Source of the DNA: Zunongwangia sp. HGR-M22
Lineage (GTDB): Bacteria > Bacteroidota > Bacteroidia > Flavobacteriales > Flavobacteriaceae
Assembly: GCF_027594425.1 (NCBI RefSeq)
Contig: NZ_CP115159.1
Coordinates: forward strand, 1,973,001-2,037,000
Reading direction: 5' to 3'
Length of the DNA: 64,000 bases
Shown here: one piece after another, positions 42,712-51,344 of the stretch
Numbering within the stretch: position 1 is the first letter of the stretch
Layout: every line of letters begins with the position of its first letter
Made by a program: the position numbers and the translations under genes
The notes under the pieces: model-generated
Database searches by the model: none
What the model saw: the letters and a program-made list of their open reading frames with translations, nothing else
Told to the model about the DNA's origin: nothing

Positions 42712-44700
42712 ATGTCAAAATTAAATGTCACTCAAAAACTTATTAAAGAGCATCTCTTAGAAGGAGATATGATGACGGCCGGTAAAGAAATCGGAATCAA
42801 AATCGATCAAGCTTTGCTTCAGGATGCTACCGGTACACTTGTTCAATTAGAACTGGAAGCTATGGGGCTTAAAAAGGCTCAAACTGAGGTTGCTGTGCAA
42901 TATGTAGATCATAACCTTTTACAAACCGATTTCAAAAATGCCGATGATCATAAATTTCTACTTTCCGCAGCAAGAAAATTCGGATTATGGTTTAGTAGAC
43001 CGGGAAACGGTGTAAGTCACCCAGTACATATGGAGCGCTTTGGAAAACCGGGCAAAACTATGGTTGGATCTGATAGTCATACTCCGGCTGCAGGCTCGCT
43101 AGGAATGCTTGCAATTGGTACTGGTGGTTTGGATGTTGCAGCAGCGATTGCCGGGCAACCTTACTATGTAAAGATGCCACAAGTGATGGGAGTGAAGCTT
43201 ACCGGAAAATTACCAGATTGGGTAAGTGCGAAAGATGTTATTTTGGAAATGTTACGTAGACATGATGTAAAAGGTGGCGTTGGGAAAATTATAGAATATT
43301 ATGGCCCTGGATTAGATAATCTAAGTGCGATGGACAGACATGTTATAGCCAACATGGGAGCAGAACTGGGGGCTACAACAACTGTTTTTCCTAGTGATCA
43401 CGAAACAAAGAAATTTTTAAAAGCTCAACAACGCGAAGATGATTGGATAGAACTATTACCAGATGAAGGTTGTGAATATGATCTTCATGAAGAAATTAAT
43501 TTAAGTAAATTAATTCCTTTAATTGCATTACCTACAAGCCCGGGAAATGTTGTTCCTATTGAAGAAGTTGCAGGTAAAAAAATTAGTCAGGTTGTTATAG
43601 GATCTTCTGCGAACCCTGGATTAAGGGATTTTTGGATTGCCGGTGCAATCGTTAAAGATAAATCTGTAAATGCAGATGTGTCTATGGATGTTAATCCAAC
43701 TTCTAGACAAATGATCCAGAATATGATTGATAATCGTGCTTTTGCCAATTTAATAAAAGCAGGTGCGCGTTTTCACCAATCTGGTTGTATGGGTTGTATA
43801 GGTATGGGACAGGCTCCAGCTTCAGGAACAATAAGTCTTAGAACGATGCCTAGAAACTTTCCCGATCGTAGTGGTACAAAAGATGATCAGGTACATTTAG
43901 TAAGTCCGGAAACGGCGGCAGCTTCAGCACTAACAGGTGAAATTACAGATCCTAGAGATTTAGAAAAAATTTACGATATGAAATATCCTAAGTTTGAGGC
44001 TCCGGAGATCGAAATTATAAACGAAGATATGTTGGTTCCGCCAGCAGATAATGGAGAAGAGGTAAGTCTTGAAAAAGGACCAAACATAAAATCTCTTCCT
44101 GAAATCGAGCCTTTAGCTGATGAAATTGAAGTTCCGGTTTTATTGAAAATGGGCGATAATATTTCTACAGATGAAATTTTAAAAGCAGGCGCTGAAGTTT
44201 TACCTTTTAGAAGTAACCTTCCCGAAATAAGTAAGTTTACCTTTACGGTAATCGATGAGTCTTTTTACGATAGAGCAATGGAGGCTAAAGAAAAGGAGGG
44301 AGGCCACATTGTTGTAGCTAAAGAAAACTATGCGCAGGGTTCTAGCCGTGAGCACGCTGCAATTGCTCCAAAATATTTAGGACAACATGCGGTTATTGCA
44401 AATAGTTACGCGCGTATCGCATGGCAAAATCTAGTTAATTTTGGTATTTTACCATTAGAATTTATAAATGCCGAAGATTACGATAAGATTGAACAGGGAG
44501 ATACGGTAAGCTTTAAAAATCTTCGCGAAGATGTAGAAAAGCGAAATAATATTAAGGTAATTGTAAAAAAAGAAAGTGGCGAAAATAAAGAATTTGAAAC
44601 TAAGCATACGCTAAGTGATCGCCAGATAAATATCCTTTTAAAAGGTGGAATTATAAATGAATTTAAAGAGCGTCTAGAAAAAGAGCAAGCTCAGGAGTGA
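42712..44700 (+). CDS. Aconitate hydratase, Aquifex type
   Basis: A 662-residue 4Fe-4S hydro-lyase interconverting citrate and isocitrate. The N-terminus (VTQKLIKEHLLEGDMMTAGKEIGIKIDQ) and total length match the short Aquifex-type aconitase rather than the about 750-residue mitochondrial-like enzyme that Bacteroidota usually carry. Visible sites are VGSDSHTPAAGSLGML with the first cluster Cys region elsewhere, the cluster-binding SGCMGCIGMGQAPASG, IGSSANPGLRDF, and the swivel-domain YAQGSSREHAAIAPKYLG. The open frame extends 53 codons upstream through a terminator hairpin, so the ATG at 42712 is used. A convergent hpf gene lies downstream. It may be a second aconitase isozyme. Confidence 0.92.
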   Translation: MSKLNVTQKLIKEHLLEGDMMTAGKEIGIKIDQALLQDATGTLVQLELEAMGLKKAQTEVAVQYVDHNLLQTDFKNADDHKFLLSAARKFGLWFSRPGNGVSHPVHMERFGKPGKTMVGSDSHTPAAGSLGMLAIGTGGLDVAAAIAGQPYYVKMPQVMGVKLTGKLPDWVSAKDVILEMLRRHDVKGGVGKIIEYYGPGLDNLSAMDRHVIANMGAELGATTTVFPSDHETKKFLKAQQREDDWIELLPDEGCEYDLHEEINLSKLIPLIALPTSPGNVVPIEEVAGKKISQVVIGSSANPGLRDFWIAGAIVKDKSVNADVSMDVNPTSRQMIQNMIDNRAFANLIKAGARFHQSGCMGCIGMGQAPASGTISLRTMPRNFPDRSGTKDDQVHLVSPETAAASALTGEITDPRDLEKIYDMKYPKFEAPEIEIINEDMLVPPADNGEEVSLEKGPNIKSLPEIEPLADEIEVPVLLKMGDNISTDEILKAGAEVLPFRSNLPEISKFTFTVIDESFYDRAMEAKEKEGGHIVVAKENYAQGSSREHAAIAPKYLGQHAVIANSYARIAWQNLVNFGILPLEFINAEDYDKIEQGDTVSFKNLREDVEKRNNIKVIVKKESGENKEFETKHTLSDRQINILLKGGIINEFKERLEKEQAQE

Positions 44701-44720
44701 TTTAGGCATTTAATAAAACA

Positions 44721-44751
44721 AAAAAACCTTTCAATATTGAAAGGTTTTTTT
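44721..44751. terminator. Bidirectional terminator between the aconitase and hpf genes
   Basis: A perfect 15-bp-arm palindrome (AAAAAACCTTTCAATATTG and its complement) flanked by A and T runs ends both convergent transcripts. Confidence 0.9.
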
Positions 44752-44764
44752 GTTTTTCAATTTT

Positions 44765-45064
44765 TTAGTGCGTTTGCATTTGCCCTTTTTTCTTATCTAA
44801 CTGTTTATCTAATTCTTTAACAGTTTGGGAAGCAGCAGCTTCAAAAGAATCTGAATTTGATTCTGCAAAAATTTGTGGTCCTGGTACGCTTACTTTTATA
44901 TTACAGATATAACCTTTTGGATCCTCGGCGTGATTTCTTTTAAAGTGTACTTCTGCACGAGTAATAAAGTCATATTTTCTTTCAAGCTTCTCAAGCTTCT
45001 CATTTACAAAGTTTTGTAAACGTTCACTTTTGCTAAGAGCAACAAATTGGTAAATGGTTTCCAT
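44765..45064 (-). CDS. HPF/RaiA family ribosome-associated protein
   Basis: A 99-residue ribosome hibernation-promoting-factor-like protein. The domain begins at METIYQFVALSKSERLQN and contains KLEKLERKYDFITRAEVHFKRN, ICNIKVSVPGPQIFA and the C-terminal AASQTVKELDKQLDKKKGQ, the beta-alpha-beta-beta-beta-alpha pattern. It is the short form (no C-terminal dimerisation domain), so it most likely stabilises 70S or 100S ribosomes in stationary phase by blocking A and P sites. The frame continues 17 codons further upstream to a TTG, but conserved sequence starts at the ATG at 45064. It ends at a bidirectional terminator. Confidence 0.9.
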   Translation of the reverse strand: METIYQFVALSKSERLQNFVNEKLEKLERKYDFITRAEVHFKRNHAEDPKGYICNIKVSVPGPQIFAESNSDSFEAAASQTVKELDKQLDKKKGQMQTH

Positions 45065-45254
45065 ATTATCTTTTTTTGAATCACCTAAGAACGCTAATAA
45101 TGCTAATTTAGACAAGTTTTTAAGTTGTATTTTGCACTTTTTTGTGAAAGATTTTATAATTAATAGGGTGTCACACTATAATTAGTTAATTAAAACCTTA
45201 TGAACCCTTAAAATTATGGGGTAGAGCGATTAAAAACATAAAATTATCTTAAAT

Positions 45255-46169
45255 TTAAAGCTTGTTGGTAGTTTGCAAATAAACTTTGGTGATTTTGGGA
45301 ATCTCAGTTTTAATTTTTTCTCTTAAGCTTTGTAAAGTGTTTTCAGCGTCTAATAGCTCCAAATCGTCATACAGATCTACTTCCACAATTAATAAAATAC
45401 TTTCAGGACCAAAATGCATGGTTTGCGGCAGTCCGATCTCTTTTACCCTAGGGTTGTTATTTAGGATATCTTCAACCTTTATCAAAATTTCAGGTTGGGC
45501 ACTTTCACCTAATAAAAGACCTTTGCTTTCTTTAGCAAGAAAAGTAGCTACAATTAAAAGAATACAACCTATAATGATACTGGCGATACCATCGCAATAA
45601 GGATTGTTGAGCGTCTGACTTAGAAAAACACCTATCAAAGCAACAGCCAAACCAATAACCGCTGCCGTATCTTCTATAATAACAGCAAAAGTAGCAGCAT
45701 CTTTACTTTGTGTAATTTTGGTAATTAAATTACCTGTTTTAGCGCCAGCTCTAGATTTATTAAAAGTTTTAAGTGCTAGAACCAGAGCAGTACCTTCAAA
45801 TAAAAGTGCAGCAATAAGCACAGCATAATTCCATGTGGGATCTTCAGCGACTTCAGGAGCTTCAAGCGCATGAATTCCTTCATAAATGGCGAAACCGCCA
45901 CCCAGAGCAAAGATGAGTATACTTACAACAAAACTCCAAAAATAGACTTCTTTTCCGTAACCAAATGGATGTTGTTTGGTAGGTTTACGTTTTGATCGCT
46001 TAATCCCTAGTAATAGCAGAAAACCATTGCCGGTGTCTACGAGCGAATGAATACCTTCAGCCATCATCGCTGAGCTTCCTGTAAAAAACGAAGCTGTAAA
46101 TTTGCTTACAGCTATTAAAAAATTTGCGCCTATAGCGCCAAATATTGCAATGTTTGAATTTCCGGCCAT
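45255..46169 (-). CDS. Cation diffusion facilitator (CDF) family metal transporter
   Basis: A 304-residue inner-membrane metal/proton antiporter, zinc most likely. Six hydrophobic helices are visible; the metal site in TM2 is HSLVD (AEGIHSLVDTGNGFLLL) and in TM5 ED (AVIIEDTAAVIGL). The C-terminal cytoplasmic domain (from about residue 225) includes LGESAQPEILIKVEDIL and ends in TKVYLQTTNKL. The ATG at 46169 starts the conserved MAGNSNIAIFGAIGANFLIA; the ATG 24 nt upstream would add an unlikely N-terminal tail. It stands alone. Confidence 0.92.
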   Translation of the reverse strand: MAGNSNIAIFGAIGANFLIAVSKFTASFFTGSSAMMAEGIHSLVDTGNGFLLLLGIKRSKRKPTKQHPFGYGKEVYFWSFVVSILIFALGGGFAIYEGIHALEAPEVAEDPTWNYAVLIAALLFEGTALVLALKTFNKSRAGAKTGNLITKITQSKDAATFAVIIEDTAAVIGLAVALIGVFLSQTLNNPYCDGIASIIIGCILLIVATFLAKESKGLLLGESAQPEILIKVEDILNNNPRVKEIGLPQTMHFGPESILLIVEVDLYDDLELLDAENTLQSLREKIKTEIPKITKVYLQTTNKL

Positions 46170-46318
46170 AATTAGTTTAGTTAGATGCTGCAAAATACAA
46201 TAAAAAAGATGGGGCTAAAAAAGCTAAATCCTGTTTTAGTAAGGATTTAGCATAAATGAGGAAGAATAGTTGTAAATTAAAATGTGATTAATTAGATAAT
46301 ATGTTAACTAATAAACCC

Positions 46319-46876
46319 ATGAAACGTTTAAATATAAAATTACCTGTAAAAATAGTTGGTTGTATAATAGTGCTATTAGGTATTTTGAGTTGTGGTTCTT
46401 CAGCAAGTACTGTTGATGAAGTTAAGAATTATGAAGATTTAAAATTATTCGCTCAAAAGAAAGAATTTGAAATAGAAAACCGCTGGGCAAATCCTATGCG
46501 CGCTAATACGGTGAGCTTTATAAATCATCCAAATTTTAATAGCGGAACTATAAACTTAAATGGCAATGCCAACTTTATAAGATTTAAAGGAGATTCTATT
46601 GATGTATTCTTACCGTATTTTGGTGTTCGCCAAATAAGCGGTGGTTACAATGATCGTGGTGCGATAAAATTTGAAGGAATTCCTGAAGATTTGGAAATCA
46701 CTGAAAATGAAGATAAGAAATATGTTCGGTTTGAATTCACTGCAAATGATGATTCTGAACATTATCAATTTTATATTACATTATATTCTAACGGAAATAC
46801 AAATACATCGGTAAATAGTTCACAGCGAGATAATATTTCCTATACCGGGAAATTTAGTAAACTATCATCGGAATAA
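46319..46876 (+). CDS. DUF4251 domain-containing lipoprotein
   Basis: A 185-residue lipoprotein (signal peptide ending LGILSC, with Cys25 lipidated when starting at the second ATG at 46319; the first ATG at 46301 would add six residues). The mature region matches DUF4251, a Bacteroidota-wide domain: NRWANPMRANTVSFINHPNF, then FIRFKGDSIDVFLPYFGVRQISGG and VRFEFTANDDSEHYQFYI. The family is periplasmic or outer-membrane-anchored and has no known function. It has no neighbour on the same strand within reach. Confidence 0.88.
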   Translation: MKRLNIKLPVKIVGCIIVLLGILSCGSSASTVDEVKNYEDLKLFAQKKEFEIENRWANPMRANTVSFINHPNFNSGTINLNGNANFIRFKGDSIDVFLPYFGVRQISGGYNDRGAIKFEGIPEDLEITENEDKKYVRFEFTANDDSEHYQFYITLYSNGNTNTSVNSSQRDNISYTGKFSKLSSE

Positions 46877-46944
46877 TAATAGCGAGATTTAAGAAACATT
46901 CTAATTCGGTTTATAGACGAGAATATGAGGAGCAATGGATAGTA

Positions 46945-46976
<32 letters not shown>

Positions 46977-47020
46977 GTCAAAACAGCATATATAATTTAT
47001 GAGTAGAAAATTATTCATTG

Positions 47021-47995
47021 CTATCGAAGCCATTCTATAGCTTTTATAACTTTCTGATCTTTTCCTAATTGATTAAAAGCATCGCCACCAATAATTTCAA
47101 CATCCGGTGCTACGCAATTACGATATTCATTTTTATTTCTATCCAAACAAAATCCCGATGATAATTGATAGTAAAGCTCTCCTTCAATATTAATTTGACT
47201 ATTTGCAGTTACATAACCAGCGGTTTTTTCTCCAAAAAACTTTACGTTCTCTTTTCCTTTTAGAGCAATTGCCGTCATTTCCCCAGAACTTGCGGTTATT
47301 GGCCCTAAAAGCACTGCTATTTTAAGCGGCTTTTCTAAAGAGCATAATTTTTTAAACTTTATCATCTTATTTTTTCCATTATATATTTTATTCTTTTTTA
47401 ATTTCCATTCCAATAAATAAGAATCTTGTTCAAAATACCCTAAAATGCCATTTTCTAATATTGGCGCCAGTCCCGCAATCATCGGCCACATGTTTCCTCC
47501 AGTATTTATTCGAAGATCAATGATAAGACCAGATAAACTATTTATATCTAGCCCACAGAACGCTTCCATAAAAACCTGAGCATCATTTTCATTATGACTA
47601 CAGGGTATCCGAATGTATCCAATATTTTCTAGTTTAGTAGTATAAAGTTTGGCGCCAGATTTTAATATACTTCTAGTACTATCGTTTAAGCGTTCAAATT
47701 TATCGGTTGGATTAGCTCTGCCAGAATGCTTGTCGTGGTAAGTTAGCTGAGAATGACTATCATCTAAAGCATCTAACAAAATCCCTACAGCTGGCGCTAA
47801 TTGATCGTATGTATTATTGGCATTCAGATCGACTGCCTCTTTAACTTTTGGTGTTAAGCTATCCCAATCTACATTATTTGTATAGATAGAATTTCTTTTA
47901 GTAAGCGATAGAATCTTTTCAATGGGCTTCTCTTGTGCAGCTGAGGATAGAATTCCAAAAAACAATACAATTATAACGAAATACAAAATACGCAT
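47021..47995 (-). CDS. S41 family (C-terminal processing-like) peptidase, secreted
   Basis: A 324-residue periplasmic serine peptidase-like protein. Signal peptide: residues 1-20 (RILYFVIIVLFFGILSSAAQ) from the ATG at 47995; the longer open frame from 48028 is unlikely. The tail-specific protease core has SGLIIDLRINTGGNMWPM (the S41 DxRxNxGG pattern), and the catalytic Ser is in GPITASSGEMTAIALKGK, with the Lys base a few residues later in the same helix region. There is no PDZ domain, so it is the short Bacteroidota type often acting on membrane or signal peptides of unknown identity. Confidence 0.88.
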   Translation of the reverse strand: MRILYFVIIVLFFGILSSAAQEKPIEKILSLTKRNSIYTNNVDWDSLTPKVKEAVDLNANNTYDQLAPAVGILLDALDDSHSQLTYHDKHSGRANPTDKFERLNDSTRSILKSGAKLYTTKLENIGYIRIPCSHNENDAQVFMEAFCGLDINSLSGLIIDLRINTGGNMWPMIAGLAPILENGILGYFEQDSYLLEWKLKKNKIYNGKNKMIKFKKLCSLEKPLKIAVLLGPITASSGEMTAIALKGKENVKFFGEKTAGYVTANSQINIEGELYYQLSSGFCLDRNKNEYRNCVAPDVEIIGGDAFNQLGKDQKVIKAIEWLR

Positions 47996-48125
47996 TAGTC
48001 TAATTTTTAAGTAATTATAAATGATCAAGATCCTTGCTTAACCCCTATGAATCTGGCTATTAGATTTGCAACTAAAATAAAAAAATATACGGTACGGTAT
48101 AAAATAAATTAAGCCTAAAAATAAT

Positions 48126-48153
48126 AAAAGCCCATCAGAAATGATGGGCTTTT
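48126..48153 (-). terminator. Rho-independent terminator after the cold-shock gene
   Basis: AAAAGCCCATCA/TGATGGGCTTTT, a perfect 12-bp stem with a 4-nt loop; A and T runs on both sides allow either direction. Confidence 0.88.
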
Positions 48154-48183
48154 GATAAACCTTGAAAATATAAAAATATATAA

Positions 48184-48375
48184 TTATATAACTTCTACGT
48201 TTACTGCGTTTAATCCTCTCTTACCTTCCTGAAGATCAAATTTAACCTCGTCGCCTTCGCGAATCTCATCGATTAAACCTGTTACGTGTACAAAGTGATC
48301 TTTGTCTACTCCTTCTTCAGTGATAAATCCAAATCCTTTAGTGTCGTTAAAGAATTTTACTGTTCCTTTACTCAT
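48184..48375 (-). CDS. Cold-shock protein, CspA family
   Basis: A 63-residue single-stranded nucleic-acid-binding OB-fold protein. RNP1 is KGFGFITEE and RNP2 is HFVHVTGL (a variant of VFVHFS); the start MSKGTVKFFNDTKGFGFI is canonical. Such proteins act as RNA chaperones, often with an untranslated leader that changes structure in the cold; the leader here cannot be judged. It is monocistronic with a perfect terminator. Confidence 0.97.
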   Translation of the reverse strand: MSKGTVKFFNDTKGFGFITEEGVDKDHFVHVTGLIDEIREGDEVKFDLQEGKRGLNAVNVEVI

Positions 48376-48664
48376 CTTAATATATTAAATTATAAGTGAC
48401 AAATATCTAACTAATATTCCGATAACGCACTATAATTTGAAAATATTCCTATTTGATTTATAAAATTCTGTATTAAAAGAAATAATTTTAGCTGTTAGCG
48501 TAGTGTTGACGGGAGTTGCGTTTAATGTTAAAGTTTGAAATAATTTAATTCATTTTCAATTTCCTAAACTGATGCAATGAAATATTGTAATTTGAAGCTA
48601 AAAAGCGAAATTTAAGAGCTTTCAGTATTAGAAGAACATTAAATCATTTTCCATGTTTTTTTGT

Positions 48665-50068
48665 TTAGCGACCAACTTTAATGGAAACTTCTCGAATTCC
48701 TTCTAAATGCTTTGGAACTTTTATAAAATCGCGATACCATAATCCTGAATTCTTTATTATTCTTTGCTGAGTTTGATAATCGATATACACTAAGCCAAAT
48801 CTTGGCTTATATCCTTCTGCCCATTCAAAATTATCGGTAAAACTCCACGCAAAATAGCCGTTTACGTTTGCACCTTGTTTTTTGGCTTGTAATGTTGCTT
48901 CTATATATTGCTGAAGATATTGTTTCCTTTTTTCATCTTTTACCTGTCCATTAATTATCTGATCTGGAAAAGCAGCACCATTTTCGGTAACCAAAATATT
49001 ATTTACTCCTTGATATTCATTATATTTCATTAGTAGTTTAAATAATCCTTCAGGATAAATTTCCCAACCCATTTCAGTTGTAGGAATATTTCTTTTTTCC
49101 GCTTTAATATTTATGGATTGCACATAGGGAATCCACCAGGCACTTTTTACAATCTCTCTAGTATAATTCTGAATTCCTATAAAATCAAATTCAAATTGAA
49201 GCAACTTATCATCTTCAGCTTTATAAAACTTGTCTACTCTTTTCAAAAAAGGCAATTCCTTAAAAGGATACCCATAACCCAAACTGAGTTCTACAAACAA
49301 TCGGTTTACCAAACAATCTACTTTTTTTGCCGCCTTATGATCTTTTTCAAGATCGCGATACGGCTCTATATACGAGCAGGAAAATGTAGTGCCAATATTT
49401 AGCGTTGGATCGTAAGCTCTTAAAACTCTTCCGCCTTCGGCCTGGCAAAGCGAAGCGTGATGCATCGCTGGGATAAAATTTTTGACTCCTCTCCTACCCG
49501 GCGCATGGATTCCCAAAAAATGTCCGGCTCCCAAAAACACCAGAGGTTCGTTTAAAACCATCCAGTTTTTAACGCGATCTCCAAATCTATGGACACAAAT
49601 CTTTACATATTCTGAAAACCAATTTACGATTTCACGATTTGTCCAACCACCTTTATTTTCTAATGTTTGTGGCAAATCCCAATGATAAAGTGTTACCCAA
49701 GGCGTAATCCCCAACTGTAAACATTCGTCTATTAATTTGTCATAAAAGTCGAGTCCCGCGTTATTTATGCTGCCGGTGCCATCTGGTAAAATACGGCTCC
49801 AGGATAATGAAAATCGAAAATTTGTAATATTCATCGATTTCATTAAAAGCAGATCTTCTTTATAACGATTGTAAAAATCGCAAGCGATATCTGCATTTTG
49901 TCCTTTATGTATTTTTCCTTTTTTATGAGAAAACTCATCCCAAATAGATGCTTTTTTACCATCGTCGTAAGGACTTCCCTCAATTTGAAATGCGGCTGTA
50001 GAAGTGCCCCAAATAAAATTATCCCCAAAATCACCTTTTTTTAGGTTATTAAATAGACTATCCTTCAT
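48665..50068 (-). CDS. GH1 family beta-glucosidase-like enzyme
   Basis: A 467-residue cytoplasmic beta-glycosidase, TIM barrel, retaining. The acid/base is Glu174 in MVLNEPLVF and the nucleophile Glu362 in VTENGAAFPD; FIWGTSTAAFQIEGSP starts the barrel, with the N-terminal GH1 signature and SWSRILPDGTG further on. No signal peptide, so it hydrolyses imported or endogenous disaccharides or glycosides. Its ATG lies directly after the stop of the glycosyltransferase gene with no spacer, so the two are translationally linked; a transferase next to a glucosidase suggests linked synthesis and breakdown of one glycoside. Confidence 0.95.
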   Translation of the reverse strand: MKDSLFNNLKKGDFGDNFIWGTSTAAFQIEGSPYDDGKKASIWDEFSHKKGKIHKGQNADIACDFYNRYKEDLLLMKSMNITNFRFSLSWSRILPDGTGSINNAGLDFYDKLIDECLQLGITPWVTLYHWDLPQTLENKGGWTNREIVNWFSEYVKICVHRFGDRVKNWMVLNEPLVFLGAGHFLGIHAPGRRGVKNFIPAMHHASLCQAEGGRVLRAYDPTLNIGTTFSCSYIEPYRDLEKDHKAAKKVDCLVNRLFVELSLGYGYPFKELPFLKRVDKFYKAEDDKLLQFEFDFIGIQNYTREIVKSAWWIPYVQSINIKAEKRNIPTTEMGWEIYPEGLFKLLMKYNEYQGVNNILVTENGAAFPDQIINGQVKDEKRKQYLQQYIEATLQAKKQGANVNGYFAWSFTDNFEWAEGYKPRFGLVYIDYQTQQRIIKNSGLWYRDFIKVPKHLEGIREVSIKVGR

Positions 50069-51094
50069 TTATGCAATTCCGGTTTTCTTAACAGCAAAAT
50101 TCTGCTCTTTCAAGGCAATATCGATTAATTTATCGATGATCATTTCAGTCTCGTTAGGAAAATTTACTTCAATAATTTCTTCTTTTAGAAGCCATTTTTC
50201 AATTTCAGGATAATGTTTGTTTTTTAGGTTTTTAAGTACTTTAACTCCCATTGTTTTTAGCATGGCAGCATTGCATTGTTGCTCCAATTGCCCTTTCATT
50301 GGTACGACTAATAGTTTTTTCTTCAGAAATAGCGCTTCCGCAGGGGTCTCAAAACCGGCACCACAGATTACACCGCGGCAATTTCTTATGCTTTCTATAA
50401 AATCTTTATTATTTACCGGCTTAATATTGATATTATCAATTTCTGAACTCATTTTAAAATGTTTTGAAAAGATCTCGAATCTGAATTGCGGAAAACTACT
50501 AAACACTTTAAATAATTTTTTGTCGGAATAAGAAGGTAAATACACCGTATAATGATTTGATTTTATAGGCTGAAGATTACGAATCTCAGAGCGTATTACC
50601 GGAGTAAAAATACGATCATCAAAAGCTTTAAAATGAAAACCAAAACTAAAGCTACAAGGCGCATAAGACTTTAGAATCTTTAATCCCAGCCAATCTTCTT
50701 TTAAAGGTTTCGGTGCAGAAGGATGTAAAACAGCCGATTGATGACTTAAGCCGTAGCAGGGTTTATGAGCCATCGAACATGCCCAGGCACTAACAGGCTC
50801 AAAATCGTTAATTACCAGGTCATATTTTTCAACTGGTACGCTTTTTATCTCATTGTAAAGGCGTTTCATTCGGTTTCTGCGGTAGGTGTTCCAAACATCG
50901 ACACCGCCTTTTTTTCCGAAGATAAAACTGAGTCCTTTAAACTGATATTTTACAATATACGGCAATTTTAAATCGCCTTGAGTACCGCTGACCAGTAAAT
51001 CTAGATCTCCTTTTTTCTGAAGAATGGGAATAATTTCTAAAGCACGACTTAAATGTCCATTTCCGGTTCCCTGAATCGCATATAATATCTTCAT
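50069..51094 (-). CDS. MJ1255/TIGR00661-type glycosyltransferase
   Basis: A 341-residue GT-B fold enzyme, cytoplasmic. The N-terminal MKILYAIQGTGNGHLSRALEI block is the hallmark of the family (archaeal MJ1255 and bacterial VC2487 and relatives), with YDLVINDFEPVSAWAC, and the C-terminal donor-site block ICGAGFETPAEALFLKKKLLVVPM with the EQQCNAAML helix resembles MurG/UGT. The substrate is unknown. Its end abuts the GH1 start; its start overlaps by one base the stop of an upstream 45-codon ORF (TAATG). A likely three-gene unit. Confidence 0.92.
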   Translation of the reverse strand: MKILYAIQGTGNGHLSRALEIIPILQKKGDLDLLVSGTQGDLKLPYIVKYQFKGLSFIFGKKGGVDVWNTYRRNRMKRLYNEIKSVPVEKYDLVINDFEPVSAWACSMAHKPCYGLSHQSAVLHPSAPKPLKEDWLGLKILKSYAPCSFSFGFHFKAFDDRIFTPVIRSEIRNLQPIKSNHYTVYLPSYSDKKLFKVFSSFPQFRFEIFSKHFKMSSEIDNINIKPVNNKDFIESIRNCRGVICGAGFETPAEALFLKKKLLVVPMKGQLEQQCNAAMLKTMGVKVLKNLKNKHYPEIEKWLLKEEIIEVNFPNETEMIIDKLIDIALKEQNFAVKKTGIA

Positions 51095-51231
51095 TAATGC
51101 GATAGTCGGAAAGGCGAAATCATCGAGCTTAATCGACGCTTAACAAAAATGGCTACTAATAATTGCTGAAATCGCTCTTTAAAATAGTAGTTTCTATGAC
51201 CACTTTTTTGGAATGCTCTTTTTCGTTTCAT
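51094..51231 (-). CDS. Small basic ORF coupled to the glycosyltransferase gene (candidate gene)
   Basis: An open frame of 45 codons from the ATG at 51231, coding a very basic peptide (KRKRAFQKSGHRNYYFKERF, then LLVAIFVKRRLSSMI). Its stop and the glycosyltransferase ATG share one base (TAATG), the same coupling arrangement as parC and mscL. The middle is an amphipathic, mildly hydrophobic helix, and the ends are Lys/Arg-rich. I know no family for it. The coupling and sensible composition argue for a real gene, but it is short and chance cannot be excluded. Confidence 0.4.
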   Translation of the reverse strand: MKRKRAFQKSGHRNYYFKERFQQLLVAIFVKRRLSSMISPFRLSH

Positions 51232-51344
51232 AAACTTTTAAATTAAAAACGATTAATCGAATTCAATGTATAAGAATATGATTTAAAAGTGTTTACGCGA
51301 ATTTTAAATAAGTGTATGTTTAAGGTTAAGAAATTTAGCCTAGG

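Noticed and set aside
50004-50531. Plus-strand frames over the glycosyltransferase gene
   Set aside because: They are shadows of well-supported minus-strand genes.
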